Shown here: positions 11,791 through 22,985 of the stretch, one piece after another
Layout: each line of letters opens with the position of its first letter
How positions within the stretch are numbered: position 1 is the first letter of the stretch
Source: Rhizomys pruinosus
Lineage: Eukaryota; Chordata; Mammalia; Rodentia; Spalacidae
Assembly: GCA_009823505.1 (NCBI GenBank)
Contig: VZQC01000286.1
Coordinates: 669,048-733,047, forward strand
Reading direction: 5' to 3'
DNA length: 64,000 nt
Made by a program: the position numbers and the translations under genes
The notes under the pieces: model-generated
Told to the model about the DNA's origin: nothing
The model's database searches: none
The model's input: the letters and a program-made list of their open reading frames with translations, nothing else

Positions 11791-12150
11791 ATGATTGATG
11801 CTGTGCATGGTCATACATCATTTCCAATCAGTTTCAGGAATGATTTCAACTTTCCCCCCCCACCCCCACCCCATCCCGATAATGCATTCTGCCATAAACG
11901 TCCTGCATCTGTTCTCTCAGTTTTTTTTTCATTTTTTAAGCTATTATAGTGATAACCATGAGTAAAAACTATCCTTCAGTAAAACCAATTTGCCCCAGGG
12001 GCTGTTGTGTCTATCACTCCCACAGCCCCACCTTCCAGCGGGGTGGTGGGGGGAGGGCTGTATGTTCAATTCAAGTTGATCAAATGAGGTGTCCCAACTA
12101 CATTGCTGTAGTTTTCAACAGTTCACCACAATCGCAGCCCGTACAGTCTA
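11790..12150 (-). mobile_element. L1-type 3' end, copy B (short)
   Basis: Starts like 6236-6600 (gttcatacatca-type sequence, C-run at 11853-11876) but leaves the L1 consensus at about 12152, where copies B and C change together to an unrelated sequence. That point is probably the 5' truncation of this insertion. Confidence 0.55.
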
Positions 12151-12537
12151 CCATGTTTATTTTTATGTATGCGTTACTTATTCTTCCAAAGATGAGATAT
12201 GTCCAGAAGCTTCACATGATTAGGGGAGCTGGTGGTAATTTGGAGTCCTGATCAGTCTACAGGATTCTGCCTTCAGCTCGTTAAAAGCGTTCTTGTTCAC
12301 TTCCTGGCAGTTTAACTCCTGCAGGGTCAGAAGAGATGGGGCAGTTCTTCTTCCATCAGATACTCCACCATCAAGATTTTCTGATTTTCTACTGTAGGCA
12401 TGCTGTGTATTGACATACTAGAAGAAATGTTTCTTTATCCAGATAAAGAAAGAGTTTATTGTGGACAGCTAAATTAAGTGAGCATTAGTTATGGTTTATT
12501 GAGGGGGGGTTGGTCCAGACTGGTACACATAATAATT
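12151..12537. other. Unclassified segment between two L1 pieces, copy B
   Basis: About 385 bp present only in copies B and C (22600-22985). On the minus strand it ends with an AATAAA-containing stretch (about 12150-12180) and has a lysine-rich open stretch around 12290-12400, broken by a stop. That would fit a retrocopy fragment, but I recognise no parent gene. It may equally be non-coding. Confidence 0.25.
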
Positions 12538-14295
12538 ACTTATTTATTTATTTATTTATTTCTTCTATTATTTATTTATTTTAACACATCTAGACCCATG
12601 TCTCCACCCATTTCCCCTCACCTGCCAAGCTATGCATTCTGCCAAAACATGCTTTTCATCTCTTAGTCTTCTCCAATATTTTCCATGGTGGAAATTGACT
12701 GGTTTGAGCGAGAAGTTCACTGTTCTGTCAGTCAGTTTTTTGATGCAGTCTTGTCTTTCTGTGTGTTGTTGTTTGTTTGTTGTTGTTGTGTGTTTCCAAT
12801 GATTAACGCCCAACTCTTGTGACAAAAGCTCAGGGGGGGCCTACACAAGAAATACTAACAACTAGGTTTAATGGGGGCACTAGCATCCACAGTATGAGGG
12901 ATACCATTGGTCGTTGTTGTTTTTCTGGGACTCTGTTACTTTCACTCAGCATGATGTCCTCTGAGCTCCAGCCATTTCCTCTGCAAAGCTCGTGATGTCG
13001 TTCTTTCTTCTTACTGCTCGCATAGGAACTCCAATATTGTGTAGTGTCCGGATCATTTTCTCTATCCCTCCGTCCAGTTTGGGCATTTTAGGTTGGTTCC
13101 AGCTCCTTGCTATTGTGAAGAGAGCTGTAATAACAGTGGCCGTGCATTAACTCTGTTGTGCACAGTCATTGAGGTGACATGCCTAGGAGTGGTATTATGG
13201 CTGGGTCGGGTGCAGTTCATTCCAAGTCTTCCAAGGGTTCTCCACACTGCTTCCATAGTGGCTGTTAAACGAGTTTACATTCCCAGCAGCAGTGGATGAG
13301 TGGTGTCCCCCTTGCCTCCACAAAACTCTCCAGCCACTTGGTAATCATCTGTTTTCTGATTTTCATAGCCAGTAGTTATGGAGTAAGATCGAATCTTAAA
13401 GGGTTTTATTTGCATTTCCCTTAATGATTAATGAGTTGTTACACTTTCTTGACGGTGTTTCTCAGACCATCTCTAATTCCTCCTTTTGAAGTCTCTGTTC
13501 AGTTTTTGCTCCATCTATTGCGTGGGTCATTTGTTTTGTTTTCTTTTTTCTTTGTTTTTTGAGTAGTTTATATATTCTGGAAATCAATGCTTTGTCAGAT
13601 GTATCTGCAGTGAAGGTTTCCTCCCACTCTGTGGGATTTCTCTTCACTTCCTTGATTGTTTCTTTTGATGTACAGAAGCTTTTGAGTTTGATGAGGTCCC
13701 ATTTGTCAATTGTCGACCTTAATTCTTGTGCAGCTGCTGTCTGATTTAGGAAGTCTTTTCCTACGCCTATGTCTTGTAGTCTGCTGCCAACTTTTTCTTC
13801 TATCACCTTCAGAGTTTGGGGTTTCACGTTGAGGTCTTTAATCCATCTGGAGTTGACTTTTGTACAGGGCGAGAGGTAGGGGTTTAATTTCATTCTTCTA
13901 CAAGTGGTGATCCAGTTTTGCCAACACCACTTGCTGAAGATGCTGTCTTTTCTCCATTGTGGTTTCTTGGCCCCCTTGTCAAATATGAGATGGCTGAAAT
14001 TGTATGTGCTCAGATTTGGATCTTCGGTTTTGTTCCATTGGTCAACAGGTCTGTTTTTGTGCCAGTACCAGGCTGTTTTTATGACTATAGCCCTGTAGTA
14101 TAGTTTGAAATCTGGTATAGAGATCCCTCCTGTGTAGCTCTTTTCACTCAGGGTTGATTTGGCTATTCGGGGTCTTTTGTTTTTCCAAATGAATTTAAGA
14201 ACTTTTGTTTCCAAGCCTGTGAAGAAACTCTTGGGGATTTTGATTGGGATTGCGTTAAATCTATATTAGAGTTTTGGTAAAATGGACATTTTACC
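12538..14295 (-). mobile_element. 5'-truncated L1, copy B
   Basis: Minus-strand L1 of about 1.75 kb. Its 3' end is at the left: tttattta repeats as a degenerate poly-A tail at 12538-12592, then a C-rich tract and gcattctgccaaaacatg. It runs through the 3'UTR into ORF2. The 5' end at about 14293 falls inside ORF2, directly next to a hairpin. The protein part is described at 13462-14214. Counterpart at 22985-24745. Confidence 0.85.
13462..14214 (-). mobile_element. L1 ORF2 C-terminal fragment (250 residues)
   Basis: Longest open frame in the window. The N-terminal ~65 residues carry the conserved L1 ORF2 stretch downstream of the reverse transcriptase: [33 protein letters not shown], then [13 protein letters not shown]. 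In full-length L1, ORF2p is about 1,250-1,300 residues with endonuclease, reverse transcriptase and a cysteine-rich C-terminal region. Here the endonuclease and catalytic domain are absent (5' truncation near 14293), and the C-terminal end is cut by a stop at 13462. Homology continues beyond that stop in other frames to about 13050. It cannot encode a working protein. The same frame in copy C is broken into short pieces by indels. Confidence 0.9.
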
Positions 14296-14331
14296 AAATA
14301 TGTAATTAATTTACCAATTAATTACATATTT
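14276..14331. repeat. Two adjacent hairpins at L1 5' truncation, copy B
   Basis: An 8-bp stem (14276-14283 with 14288-14295, loop ggac) is followed at once by a perfect 15-bp stem (14296-14310 with 14317-14331, loop ttacca). The second arm is aaatatgtaattaat. Identical in copy C at 24727-24782. Confidence 0.9.
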
Positions 14332-14414
14332 AATTGCCAGAACAGAGAGGGAGCTAGGGGAGAAGTAGGGTATGAATAGACTACCAAACCTAACAGATTT
14401 GCTCTAAAACATGG

Positions 14415-14960
14415 GCCTTTCATCAGAGAAAAGCAAACCAAAGCTATATTGAAAGTCCATCTTTCCACAGCCTGAATGGCAATCATTAAGAAAAGAATAA
14501 TAATAAATGGTGGCAAGTATGTGAACATAATGGGAACTAATAGTGGGATTATAAAGTAATCCAACCACTATGGGACTTATTATGGAGGTTCCTCAAAAAC
14601 CTACTAAATTTGGTCTTCCATATTACTTGCCTATACTACTAAAGGGCTCGATGTCAACATATCAGAGAAGCACTTGCACATCAATATTTATTGCAGCGCT
14701 ATTCATAGTAGCTAAGATATGGAGCTGATTTAGGTATCCGAGAATAGAGTTAGATAAAGAGAAAGTGGTATATAGACACGATGGAAATTTTCAGTCACAA
14801 AGAAGAACAAGTTGCTACCTTGCAGGAAAATGGGTACAATTTGACATAGGCATATTCCATGAATTAAACTAGTCCCAAAGAGCATATGCTATGTCTGCTA
14901 TGTGATTCATAGATTTTACAGAAATACATAAAATAATGTATGTACATATGCCATGAAGTA
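14415..14960 (+). mobile_element. Old L1 ORF2 3' portion, copy B
   Basis: Degenerate sense-strand L1. Landmarks in order are aatggcaatcattaagaaaa, aataaatggtggcaagtatg, ccaaccactatgggac, attgcagcgctattcatagt, and cagtcacaaagaagaacaag. Many stops; a relic older than the neighbouring rodent L1s. Counterpart 24868-25420. Confidence 0.7.
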
Positions 14961-14967
14961 GAATTTA

Positions 14968-15150
14968 AGGGTCTGGAGAAATGTCTCAATAGCGAAGAAC
15001 ACTGAGTACTCTTGCAGAGGACCTGGCTCAATGCCCAGCACCTACATGGCAGCTAACAACTGTATATAACTCCAGTTCCAGGGCATCTGAGACCCTCTTC
15101 TGACCTATTCCTGGAATATTATCACACTATATAATAGTACATGTCTATGT
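14968..15150 (+). mobile_element. Degenerate B2 SINE, copy B
   Basis: Sense-strand B2: ggtctggagaaatgtctcaa, actcttgcagaggacctggc, then ctccagttccagggcatctg and gaccctcttctgacc. Tail poorly preserved. Counterpart 25428-25620. Confidence 0.75.
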
Positions 15151-16115
15151 GGCCCTTGATTTGTGTTCCTGCCTGGATGTATACTCTTTGAGTACAGGCC
15201 TGCCCAGAAGAAAATAGTCAAAATCACATGGAAACACTCTGTGGGCAAAAGGGCAGTGGCCTGGCTGAATCAACTACAACCTCTTTAACCTTTCTTTGCT
15301 TTCATTAAGGTGTGCTTGCCCTGGTATGGTAAAGAAAGGGACAAAAAAGGCATATTCTCCTTCCTCACAAAAAGGTCATATGTGTGGACTGGCCTGAGGC
15401 TCACTCAGATAGTAAATTTCAGTTTACTCACAGAACAGTGAGCATAAGAGTCACAATCTGTGTTATAGCTTTTGGGTCTGATCTTTTCTGTCTTGTCTTT
15501 CCTTTCCTGGAGTTCCTGGCTCATGCTCATAGAGGGTGTCCTAATATAATCACCATGGATGGATTGCTTCAGAGTTGCCTGTGCTGAAATCACTGTTCTA
15601 GAACCTTCTGATGCATCCAGGAATGCCAGTACTGTTTCCCCCTTAGGCTTTGCAAACAGATGTTTTGACAGATAATCCCTGCTCCTTGGGATTCTCTTCC
15701 TGGGAATTACTGAACCCTGGATCCCACGCGGTTTCAGAAAAGACTGCTTTACAGTTGGATCACTGCTACGATAAAAGTCAAGAAGTTTCAGGGTTCACAT
15801 TGCAATACAAGGAGATCCATCCTGCTGTTTCTAAAAGCTCCACACACTTAACTGAAATAGAAAGTTGCAGTTTCCCACCGTCTTAGAAGATAGAAAGATT
15901 GCCTTTGTGTGATCTTCACAAAGATGCCAAAGTCATAGAGAAAATTCACGGTATTTTCAGCCTATGCCATCCTTGATACATTACTGTCCAAGGGACTATG
16001 AGAGACTTGATGTGGATTCATCATGGCTCCCAAGATGAGTGCTTTTTTTTTTTTTACTGTATTTCCTTTAAAATGAAGAAAGACTAACCATGAGGATATT
16101 TTTAAGTATATATTT
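15151..16115. other. Single-copy-type DNA, copy B
   Basis: Identical over most of its length to 25625-26570. No repeat recognised. It contains the open frame described at 15647-15889, and a poly-T run at 16044-16057. Confidence 0.5.
15647..15889 (+). CDS. Exon-like open frame, copy B (unrecognised)
   Basis: A pyrimidine-rich stretch ending tttcccccttag (to 15646) resembles a splice acceptor. The frame that follows in phase 0 is open for 80 codons (ALQTDVLTDNPCSLGFSSW at the start) and closes with TAG. The middle segment reads QLDHCYDKSQEVSGFTLQYK. I cannot name a family, and no branch point or upstream exon is visible. It is duplicated exactly at 26120-26362. It could be a terminal exon, a fossil exon or a chance frame. 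Confidence 0.25.
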
Positions 16116-16119
16116 TTCT

Positions 16120-16612
16120 TTTTTATTTTCTTTTTTATTATTTTTTTATTGATGCTTTGTTTATTTCATACATCATTTTCCAATTCAGTTCAGGCATATA
16201 TCCCCTTCCCTTCTCCCCACCCCACCCCTACCCATCCCAGATCATGCATTCTGCTGTAACTTTTCTGCATCTTTCTCTGTTTTTTGTTTTGTTTTCATTT
16301 GTTTTAACAATAAGTGATAATTTGTGAGTACAAGCATCCTTCATGGAAAACCAATTTGCAAGCAGTTGTGCCCAAACCCACACAGCTCATAGGTCCCACC
16401 ATCCAGCAGGGGGGGCATGTATGTTCAATCAAGTTGATCAAATGAGTGTCCAATCTATATTGTTGTAGTTTCACCATTCACCCCAATCGCAGCCCTTACA
16501 TTCTACCGCACCCCCTCTTCTGCAGATTGTTCCCTAGGCTTAGAAAAGGGGCACAGGTGGATGAGAAGCAAAACAGTGTACTTTCTGTGGAGCTGTTGTC
16601 TTGAATCCCTTG
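16120..16612 (-). mobile_element. L1-type 3' end, copy B
   Basis: Minus-strand fragment starting tttttattgatgctttgttt, with a C-rich tract and gcattctgctgtaac. Similarity to copy C stops at about 16612 (gagctgttgtcttg), which marks the end of unit B. Confidence 0.6.
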
Positions 16613-17000
16613 CTAGGGCAATAAGGAAAGGGTAATCACACTTAATGAAACAGCACACCCCCCTGCTTTCACCAAGCACTAAAACCTTGTGGGTATGGTT
16701 AGGGTATTTTGAGTCTCCCCCACATCAATTCTAAAATGTTGACAGGTGTGATCTCCTGTCAATCTTATACAGCTAACCACAGTTACTGTGAGTTCATGTC
16801 ACTTGACAACTCTCTGCCCCTTTTTCCAACCACTTCAGAGTATTGTCCCAAATTTTGAGGTTTGGTATATCTTTCTCATTTAGGGCTGCTAATTAAACAA
16901 CACTCTTATGTAAGTGCATAAGATAATTTTTATCCTGCCATCTCTAAGTTGTTCTGAGAGTGGTAGTATTTGGAAAGTTGGGTTATTTTAAATATATTTA
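16613..17000 (-). mobile_element. Probable L1 3'UTR relic
   Basis: Antisense, diverged. Blocks such as cagttactgtgagttcatgt and gaggtttggtatatctttct resemble the distal rodent L1 3'UTR. Assignment is by eye only. Confidence 0.4.
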
Positions 17001-17432
17001 GACATTAACATTTTAAAAATTATTTATTGACACTTCCTTAAATGTATTTTTACTTCTATTATTAATGTAATTGTCCCCTTCCTCCAATATAAAGAATCAA
17101 CAAAACTAATGCTAAAGAACTGCCTGCCTTATGCCAAATCAGTCAGCCTAGTGGGCATAATTAGAAAATCTTGTGACCATCATATTTGCTTTCAATTGTG
17201 CAGATGACTTTTCTGGGAATTCTTTCTGTTACAAAAGGGAACTATAACTCATTTTGTATCTAAATTTAATGTTATGTTTTGTAATCATTTAAAATTCAGC
17301 TGGTTTACAATGTAAACAATACCCACGCTTGTGTCCCTGCTATTCCTTCTATAAGATGAACATAGCTTTTCTCCCTCTGGACCATTTGTTGCCCTTGTTC
17401 CAGAAAAAAAAAAGTGTGTGTGTGTGTGTGTG
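17001..17432. other. Unclassified AT-rich DNA ending in a (GT)n
   Basis: No gene recognised. Ends in A11 followed by (gt)10 at 17413-17432, directly before the N at 17433, so the sequence stops in a low-complexity tract. Confidence 0.5.
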
Positions 17433-17433
17433 N
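17433..17433. other. Single ambiguous base at a copy junction
   Basis: Lies between (GT)n and the first base of copy C. The following bases (agaaacagcaggag) equal those after the N at 6935. Confidence 0.9.
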
Positions 17434-17859
17434 AGAAACAGCAGGAGGAGCCAATAATTGAGCCGACTTTGACAGTTCATTTTGTGGAGTTACAGACCAG
17501 TCATGCAATAGGTGTTTGAAATATCCATCAAGCGATGTTTTTCTTTTTCTCTTACTCCTGTCATCCTTCTTTTGGGTCTGATTGCACCTGGTGATGTTTG
17601 TGAGTTATTGTCAGATGGGCCCCTTCACAAGGAGTAATGTTTCATTGGAGAGTACATTTCATGTGGGAGTAGATACTCCTATAAATTCAAAGATTGTGAT
17701 CAACCAGATCTTTCTCTCAAGACACTGAAAGCACTGAGAGCAGGGATTCAGCACTCAGACATGCTTATATTATTCAAGGAAGGCCCTTAATAATAAAACT
17801 TTATAGAATCCTTCAATTTTGGAGGAAGTTCATTGGAATTTTCTGATATCAGGGAATAA

Positions 17860-19150
17860 AATATTTTTATTTGAGCATTTGTACAACTCAATACAATATG
17901 TTCCCAATTAACCAAATTTCCATCAATGCCCCAACTACTTTCATCCCCCATCAAAACCCATGCATTACAACATCCAAACTAAACCCTATCCAGCCAAGCT
18001 CCCAAACCCAGAACGTAGTCCTTCTGGACAAATAGATCCACTGGAGTCCAGTCAGCATATCTACGAATCCCCCAGTAAAGGCATATTCTTTCTCCCACAA
18101 TAATACTCAGTGTATTTTAGTTTTCAGTTCAGGGTCATTCCCCCACCCACTTCGCTTGCTTTGAGATCTTGTCCCAGTTGACATGAGTCCCATGTCTACA
18201 TTGCCACAGGTTTACATGTGAAGCTTAAGGTAAATTTTAAGTCACTTCCTCTCTATGTTCATGCACCAACCCGGGTCGTATAAACGTTCTGCCCTCTTCT
18301 GCAATGATCTGAGCCGTGGGTAGGTGAGGTTGAATATCAATATCGGGGCTCCATCCAGTGATACATACTCTGAGAGATTCCATTCTTTGGATGTTGACTA
18401 TTTTTGGCCTTCTGTTTGCCTCACAACGCCTATTGTGGAATCTTTACTGGTGAGAACTGAGTGGTGTGCTCGTTTTCTCTCTGCCCCTCAGTCCAAGTGT
18501 AAAGGTTCAACTGTACCTGTGTCTCATAGGTTTGAGCATCTTTCAAATGTACATTCTCTGTGTCTAATCAATTGTGAGATCCTGCAGCAGCCTCCAACTT
18601 TTGCAAAGAGAAGCTTCTTAGATGAGTCAGGTAAAGTATGCTTGTCTGTAAATATAAGAGTCTATAGTTAGTGTATGGTAAGAAATGTCATTTGTTCTAG
18701 AGATATGACCAATAGGTTTTTCTTTAGGCTCTATGTCCTCTACAGCCCTGTGCATTTGAAACTGAGTTTATAGTGGGTCTCATGGGTTCACTCCCACAGA
18801 GAGGGCTAAAAGTCCAATTAGATAGCTGTTTGAGCAATCCGTCCAGACAGCAGTGCCTCCACTGCAGTAATAGAGGTGGTTTGCTGGGCAGCTCACATTA
18901 TCTAGCATAATGAATGCTTAACTTCTGATAGAAAAGTTGCAGGTCATTTCCTGCTTTGTCTAAGTCCTATCCCTGAAGCATGTCCTGTTTGTACAATAGG
19001 TCCTTATTTTGCTATTCTGGTAGATAATAAAAAGCTTGGAGAAGCCGACTTTGTTTTGAGATCACTTGGATCACTCGTGCGCAACCATGTCAAATGTAGG
19101 TAGCTCCCTGTCTTGCACGGGTGTTCCTTGCCACACTGCTAACCAGGTTG
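17860..19150 (-). mobile_element. L1 (Lx-type) 3'UTR, copy C
   Basis: Counterpart of 1930-3230 and 7355-8640, with independent small indels. Confidence 0.62.
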
Positions 19151-19199
19151 TTCAACCAGTGCACTAATGTTCAGAAAGTGTATGTGAATTTCTCGTGGG

Positions 19200-19850
19200 G
19201 TCTTGGGGTCATCCATCACAACCATTGAATGGACAATGAAAATGTGTTACAAATCTGCACAATTGGAGTACTACTCAGAAGTAAGAAAAAGATGAATAAT
19301 GAAATGTCAAGTAAATGGATGGAACGAGAAATAGTTTTCTGAGTGAAGTAATATGAGGACAGAAAACCAGGCAATGTATGTTCCTCCTCATTTGCGGATT
19401 GTAGCACCAGTCCCCTTAGGTTAGTATATGTCCTGATGTAACCACGGGAGCCAGGAGAATGGAAGGAAACATGGAGGTAAAGGAAAAGAAAATCCCCAAA
19501 AGGGGGGCAGTAAGGAACAGATGTTACAAGGGAGGCAATGAGGGCCGGGAGGTTTGGGTTGGGAGGAGAGGAGAGTGGAGATAAATGGGGGGGTATGATG
19601 GGAGTGGCGGAGGAGATGAGAAGGGGAGGGTGGGAATGATGGGGGTGCTAGGACTGAGGAGGGAAGAGGGGGTTGATAAGGGAAGAAGAAAGAATAGAGA
19701 TGATGAACTTGAGAGGCTAGGAAAACCCAGAGTTGTGATGCAGGGATAACGGAAAAATTGACATTAAAGAAGTAAAAAGCAACAAACAAAAAATATTTGT
19801 CAGCCCACAAAGAACCTAATGGTACAACAGTGTTATTCCACTCTTTCTTA
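19200..19850 (+). mobile_element. L1 ORF2 end and 3'UTR start, copy C
   Basis: Counterpart of 3245-3870. Landmarks ggagtactactcagaagtaa and aaatggatggaacgagaaat, followed by the polypurine tract. Confidence 0.65.
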
Positions 19851-19859
19851 ATTTCATTA

Positions 19860-20083
19860 CGTAATGTATTAGTTTTTATGTGTATGAGTGTACGGTCATG
19901 CTGTGTAGGTTGTGCACTGGGGTCCTGCAGTGTTGTGGGGGTTAGAAGAGGACATCAGAGGTTTCGCCGGTAAACTGAAGTTAAAGATTGTGTCTCAGCA
20001 CCAAGTGGGTGCTGGGGAATCGAACCCGGGTCATCTGCAAGAGCAGACGTTGCGCTTAACTGCTAGGCCATCTCTCCAGCCCC
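19860..20083 (-). mobile_element. B2 SINE, copy C
   Basis: Same insertion as 3885-4116. Box-B region gggaatcgaacccgggtc; ends ccatctctccagcccc. Confidence 0.85.
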
Positions 20084-21290
20084 GGTATTTCACTCTTTAT
20101 ATTCAGGAAATGGATCTGTTTTGGCTTCAAATTGTAGCAAGTGTAACTTGCCCTGTCCAAGTGGGTCATTCATGCCATCAATATTGGGATGATCAAAGTT
20201 CTTGGCGGGCCTGTGAAATATCGCAATAGCACGCCCACTGGGAGGTAGAGGACTGACAGTGAATCTGCTGGGTCATTTGCAGCTTTGTCAATTACAAATC
20301 AAAATGATACTTCTGTATCTCAATACTTGAATTTTTGTGGTGAATGCATAACTCCAGTTTCATTGTAAGCTCTCTCTCTCTCCACAACTATCAAAGGAAA
20401 GTTTAGCCCAGACCTAAGCCCTGTTCCGGTGAATGTCAGATCCCTGGGAAATACAGCAAGAATTAGAAGTTGCTAGGATGTATTGACATTTGATGGCCTT
20501 GTCAGACATCACTTCATTTCCTCTAAACACTTTGGAGGTTGTCCTTGTATTTTAAGATTATTATCTAAATTTTGGATTCTGGTTGTACCTGAAAGGTTAA
20601 TATATCTGCATTGTAAAGCCAGTTTTGCTTTGAAATGAAGGAGATTAAATAAGCTGTCCCAGAGGACTGAAGAACCAACCCAGTGTTCGCCAAATTGCTA
20701 CACATTTCTAATTGAATAACCATCCATCTTATTTCTCAAAAAAACAATTGTTGCACTGTGTTTACCAAATCTTTAGATCTCATTCATCATCCTTCCACTG
20801 ACCCTTTCTTAGAACTTGTATTTGATATGAGCTTAACACACAATAAGTTTTGAATTAATTTTGTGTAAAAAGGGAAAATAATGTATTTCTGACCTAATCA
20901 CAATTCCAAGTAGTATTCCCCAAATATCAAGAAACTTCTTTGTAAGAATTCATGACAACTTTCCATATAACATAAAACACGAAGAACAGAAATTGCTAGA
21001 TAATTTAATATTTACCAGATGTATCAGTGGGATTGCACGTACAATGTGGAATGTAATATATTAAGCATAGATGACCTCTTTTTGATCTAGTACAGCAAAT
21101 GTTACTTGTAGTGCACATGGAATTTCCATCCATGCAAAGCATGTGAGACTATGAGATTCACTCAGTTAGGTCTTCTTTCTCTTTGTTTGCTCTTTTATTG
21201 TGTTTTTAAAAAAGTTATCATTCCCATAGTGTGTGTTCAACACATAGATTGCCATGTCCTCCTGGCTCCCCATTTTATTCATAGAAGTTT
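20084..21290. other. Single-copy-type DNA, copy C
   Basis: Counterpart of 4117-5306. The first ~650 bases are identical to A and B. No feature recognised. Confidence 0.5.
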
Positions 21291-21299
21291 GTATTTTTT

Positions 21300-21548
21300 T
21301 CTTTTGTTTATAATTTTACCATGATGTTCAAGATTGTGTGTATGAGTGTATTTTTCATGCATATGTGAATGGGTCAGTGCAACCATGTTGTGCAATACTC
21401 AGTGAGTCTAGCGAGTCAGAAAAGGGTGTCAAATCCACTGAAACTGGAATTACTGAGTGAGTTAGCCACCATTGGTGCGGGGATTTGAACCCGGGTCCTC
21501 TGCAAGAGCGTCAGTGTTCTTAACCACTGAGGCCATATCTCCAGCCCC
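21300..21548 (-). mobile_element. B2 SINE (second), copy C
   Basis: Same insertion as 5324-5568, with different indels. Confidence 0.83.
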
Positions 21549-22240
21549 AATTTTTCACTTCTTTAAAATAAAAAGTTCAAGTTTAAATATGAGGAACAGT
21601 ATGAGGAGTACACCCAAGATATTTAAATAACACTGCACAGGCTATGCTCTATCCTAATGCCCCCAGCCCAATTCATATTAATTTTCAAGACCAATGGGCA
21701 CTGAACATTCCTACTGCCATGTGTGCACATTAATTATGGCAAGCCTTCAATTTTATTAGGAAATGGTGCCAAAAAGCACTTGTGATTTGTACAGATACAT
21801 ACGTGGAATGTGAGAGGGACACTTGGAAACCTGCTATTGTAATTCACAACACGGAAGGATGCTTTTTTTCTTTATATAGCACAGCAAAAGTTTTTCAATT
21901 GGAATAAACACACTTAGGTTGCCCTTGGTGGTAGAAAAGTTGTTTTTTTTTTCATTTCATGAGTGTGAGTGAGCCAAGAAAACATAATAACCACATATAA
22001 CCATAGATACATGGCTACGCTGTTCCCCCATTCTTGATACTGGAGTGTGCAGCAGGCTTGAGCAGAAAACACAGTGAAACACTTTTCCTAAGGACATGTT
22101 TATTTTATTTTTTTTAACAGGTCAAATCACTGATGTAATGTAGATACAAAACCCGTGAAGAAAATACTAACTAACAAATCAATTCCAATAAAAATATAAA
22201 AGTGATTATCCATCATGCTCAAGATAGAGATAATTTTCTT
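21549..22240. other. Single-copy-type DNA, copy C
   Basis: Counterpart of 5569-6235. No feature recognised. Confidence 0.45.
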
Positions 22241-22600
22241 TTTTAAACAGTTTTATAATTGAGCTTTGTTGCATTTCATACATCATTTGCCAATTCAGTT
22301 TCAGGCATATTTCCCTTTCCCCCCCCCACCCCCACCCCATCCCGATAATGCAATCTGCCATAACTGTCCTGCATCGTTCTCTCAGTTTTTTTTTTCATTT
22401 TTTTAGCTATAAGTGATAAGCCATGAGTAAAAACATCCTTCAGTAAAACCAATTTGCAGGCTGTGTGTCCATCACTCCCACAGCCCCACCTTCCAGCGGG
22501 GGGTGGAGGGCTGTATGTTTCAATCAAGTTGATCAAATGAGTGTCCCAACTACATTGCTGTAGTTTTCAACATTCTCCACAATCGCAGCCCTTACAGTCT
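22241..22600 (-). mobile_element. L1-type 3' end, copy C (short)
   Basis: Counterpart of 11790-12150. Leaves the L1 consensus at the same base (tctaccatg followed by tttattttta). Confidence 0.55.
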
Positions 22601-22985
22601 ACCATGTTTATTTTTATGTATGCGTTACTTATTCTTCCAAAGATGAGATATGTCCAGAAGCTTCACATGATTAGGGGAGCTGGTGGTAATTTGGAGTCCT
22701 GATCAGTCTACAGGATTCTGCCTTCAGCTCGTTAAAAGCGTTCTTTTTCACTTCCTTGGCAGTTTAACTCGCTGCAGGGTCAGAAGAGATGGGCATGTTC
22801 TTCTTCAGATCAGAATACTCCACCATCAAGATTTTCTATTTTCTACTTTAGGCATGCTGTGTATTGACATACTAGAAGAAATGTTTCTTTATCCAGATAA
22901 AGAAAGAGTTTATTGTGGACAGCTAAATTAAGTGAGCATTAGTTATGGTTTATTGAGGGGGGGTTGGTCAGACTGGGTACACATA
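22601..22985. other. Unclassified segment, copy C
   Basis: Counterpart of 12151-12537. C has extra or missing bases (for example gatgggcatgttcttc against gatggggcagttcttc), so the minus-strand frame cannot be judged. Confidence 0.25.

Larger units (their letters stand above)
6936..16612 (+). repeat. Large direct repeat, copy B
   Basis: Full ~9.7-kb unit. The first 5.2 kb matches copy A and the whole matches copy C (17434-27095). Mirrored landmarks include the hairpin at 14276-14331 / 24727-24782 and identical unique DNA 15160-16020 / 25633-26493. Repeat-derived parts contain dense 1-2 base indels against A and C. Confidence 0.88.

Noticed and set aside
6935..17433. Genuine recent tandem segmental duplication as the leading explanation
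   Set aside because: Not excluded, but isolated Ns at identical unit starts and repeat-restricted indels favour a false duplication.
19421..19810. 129-codon minus-strand open frame rich in Pro, Ser and Phe
   Set aside because: It is the complement of the purine-rich L1 3'UTR tract. Composition alone keeps it open.
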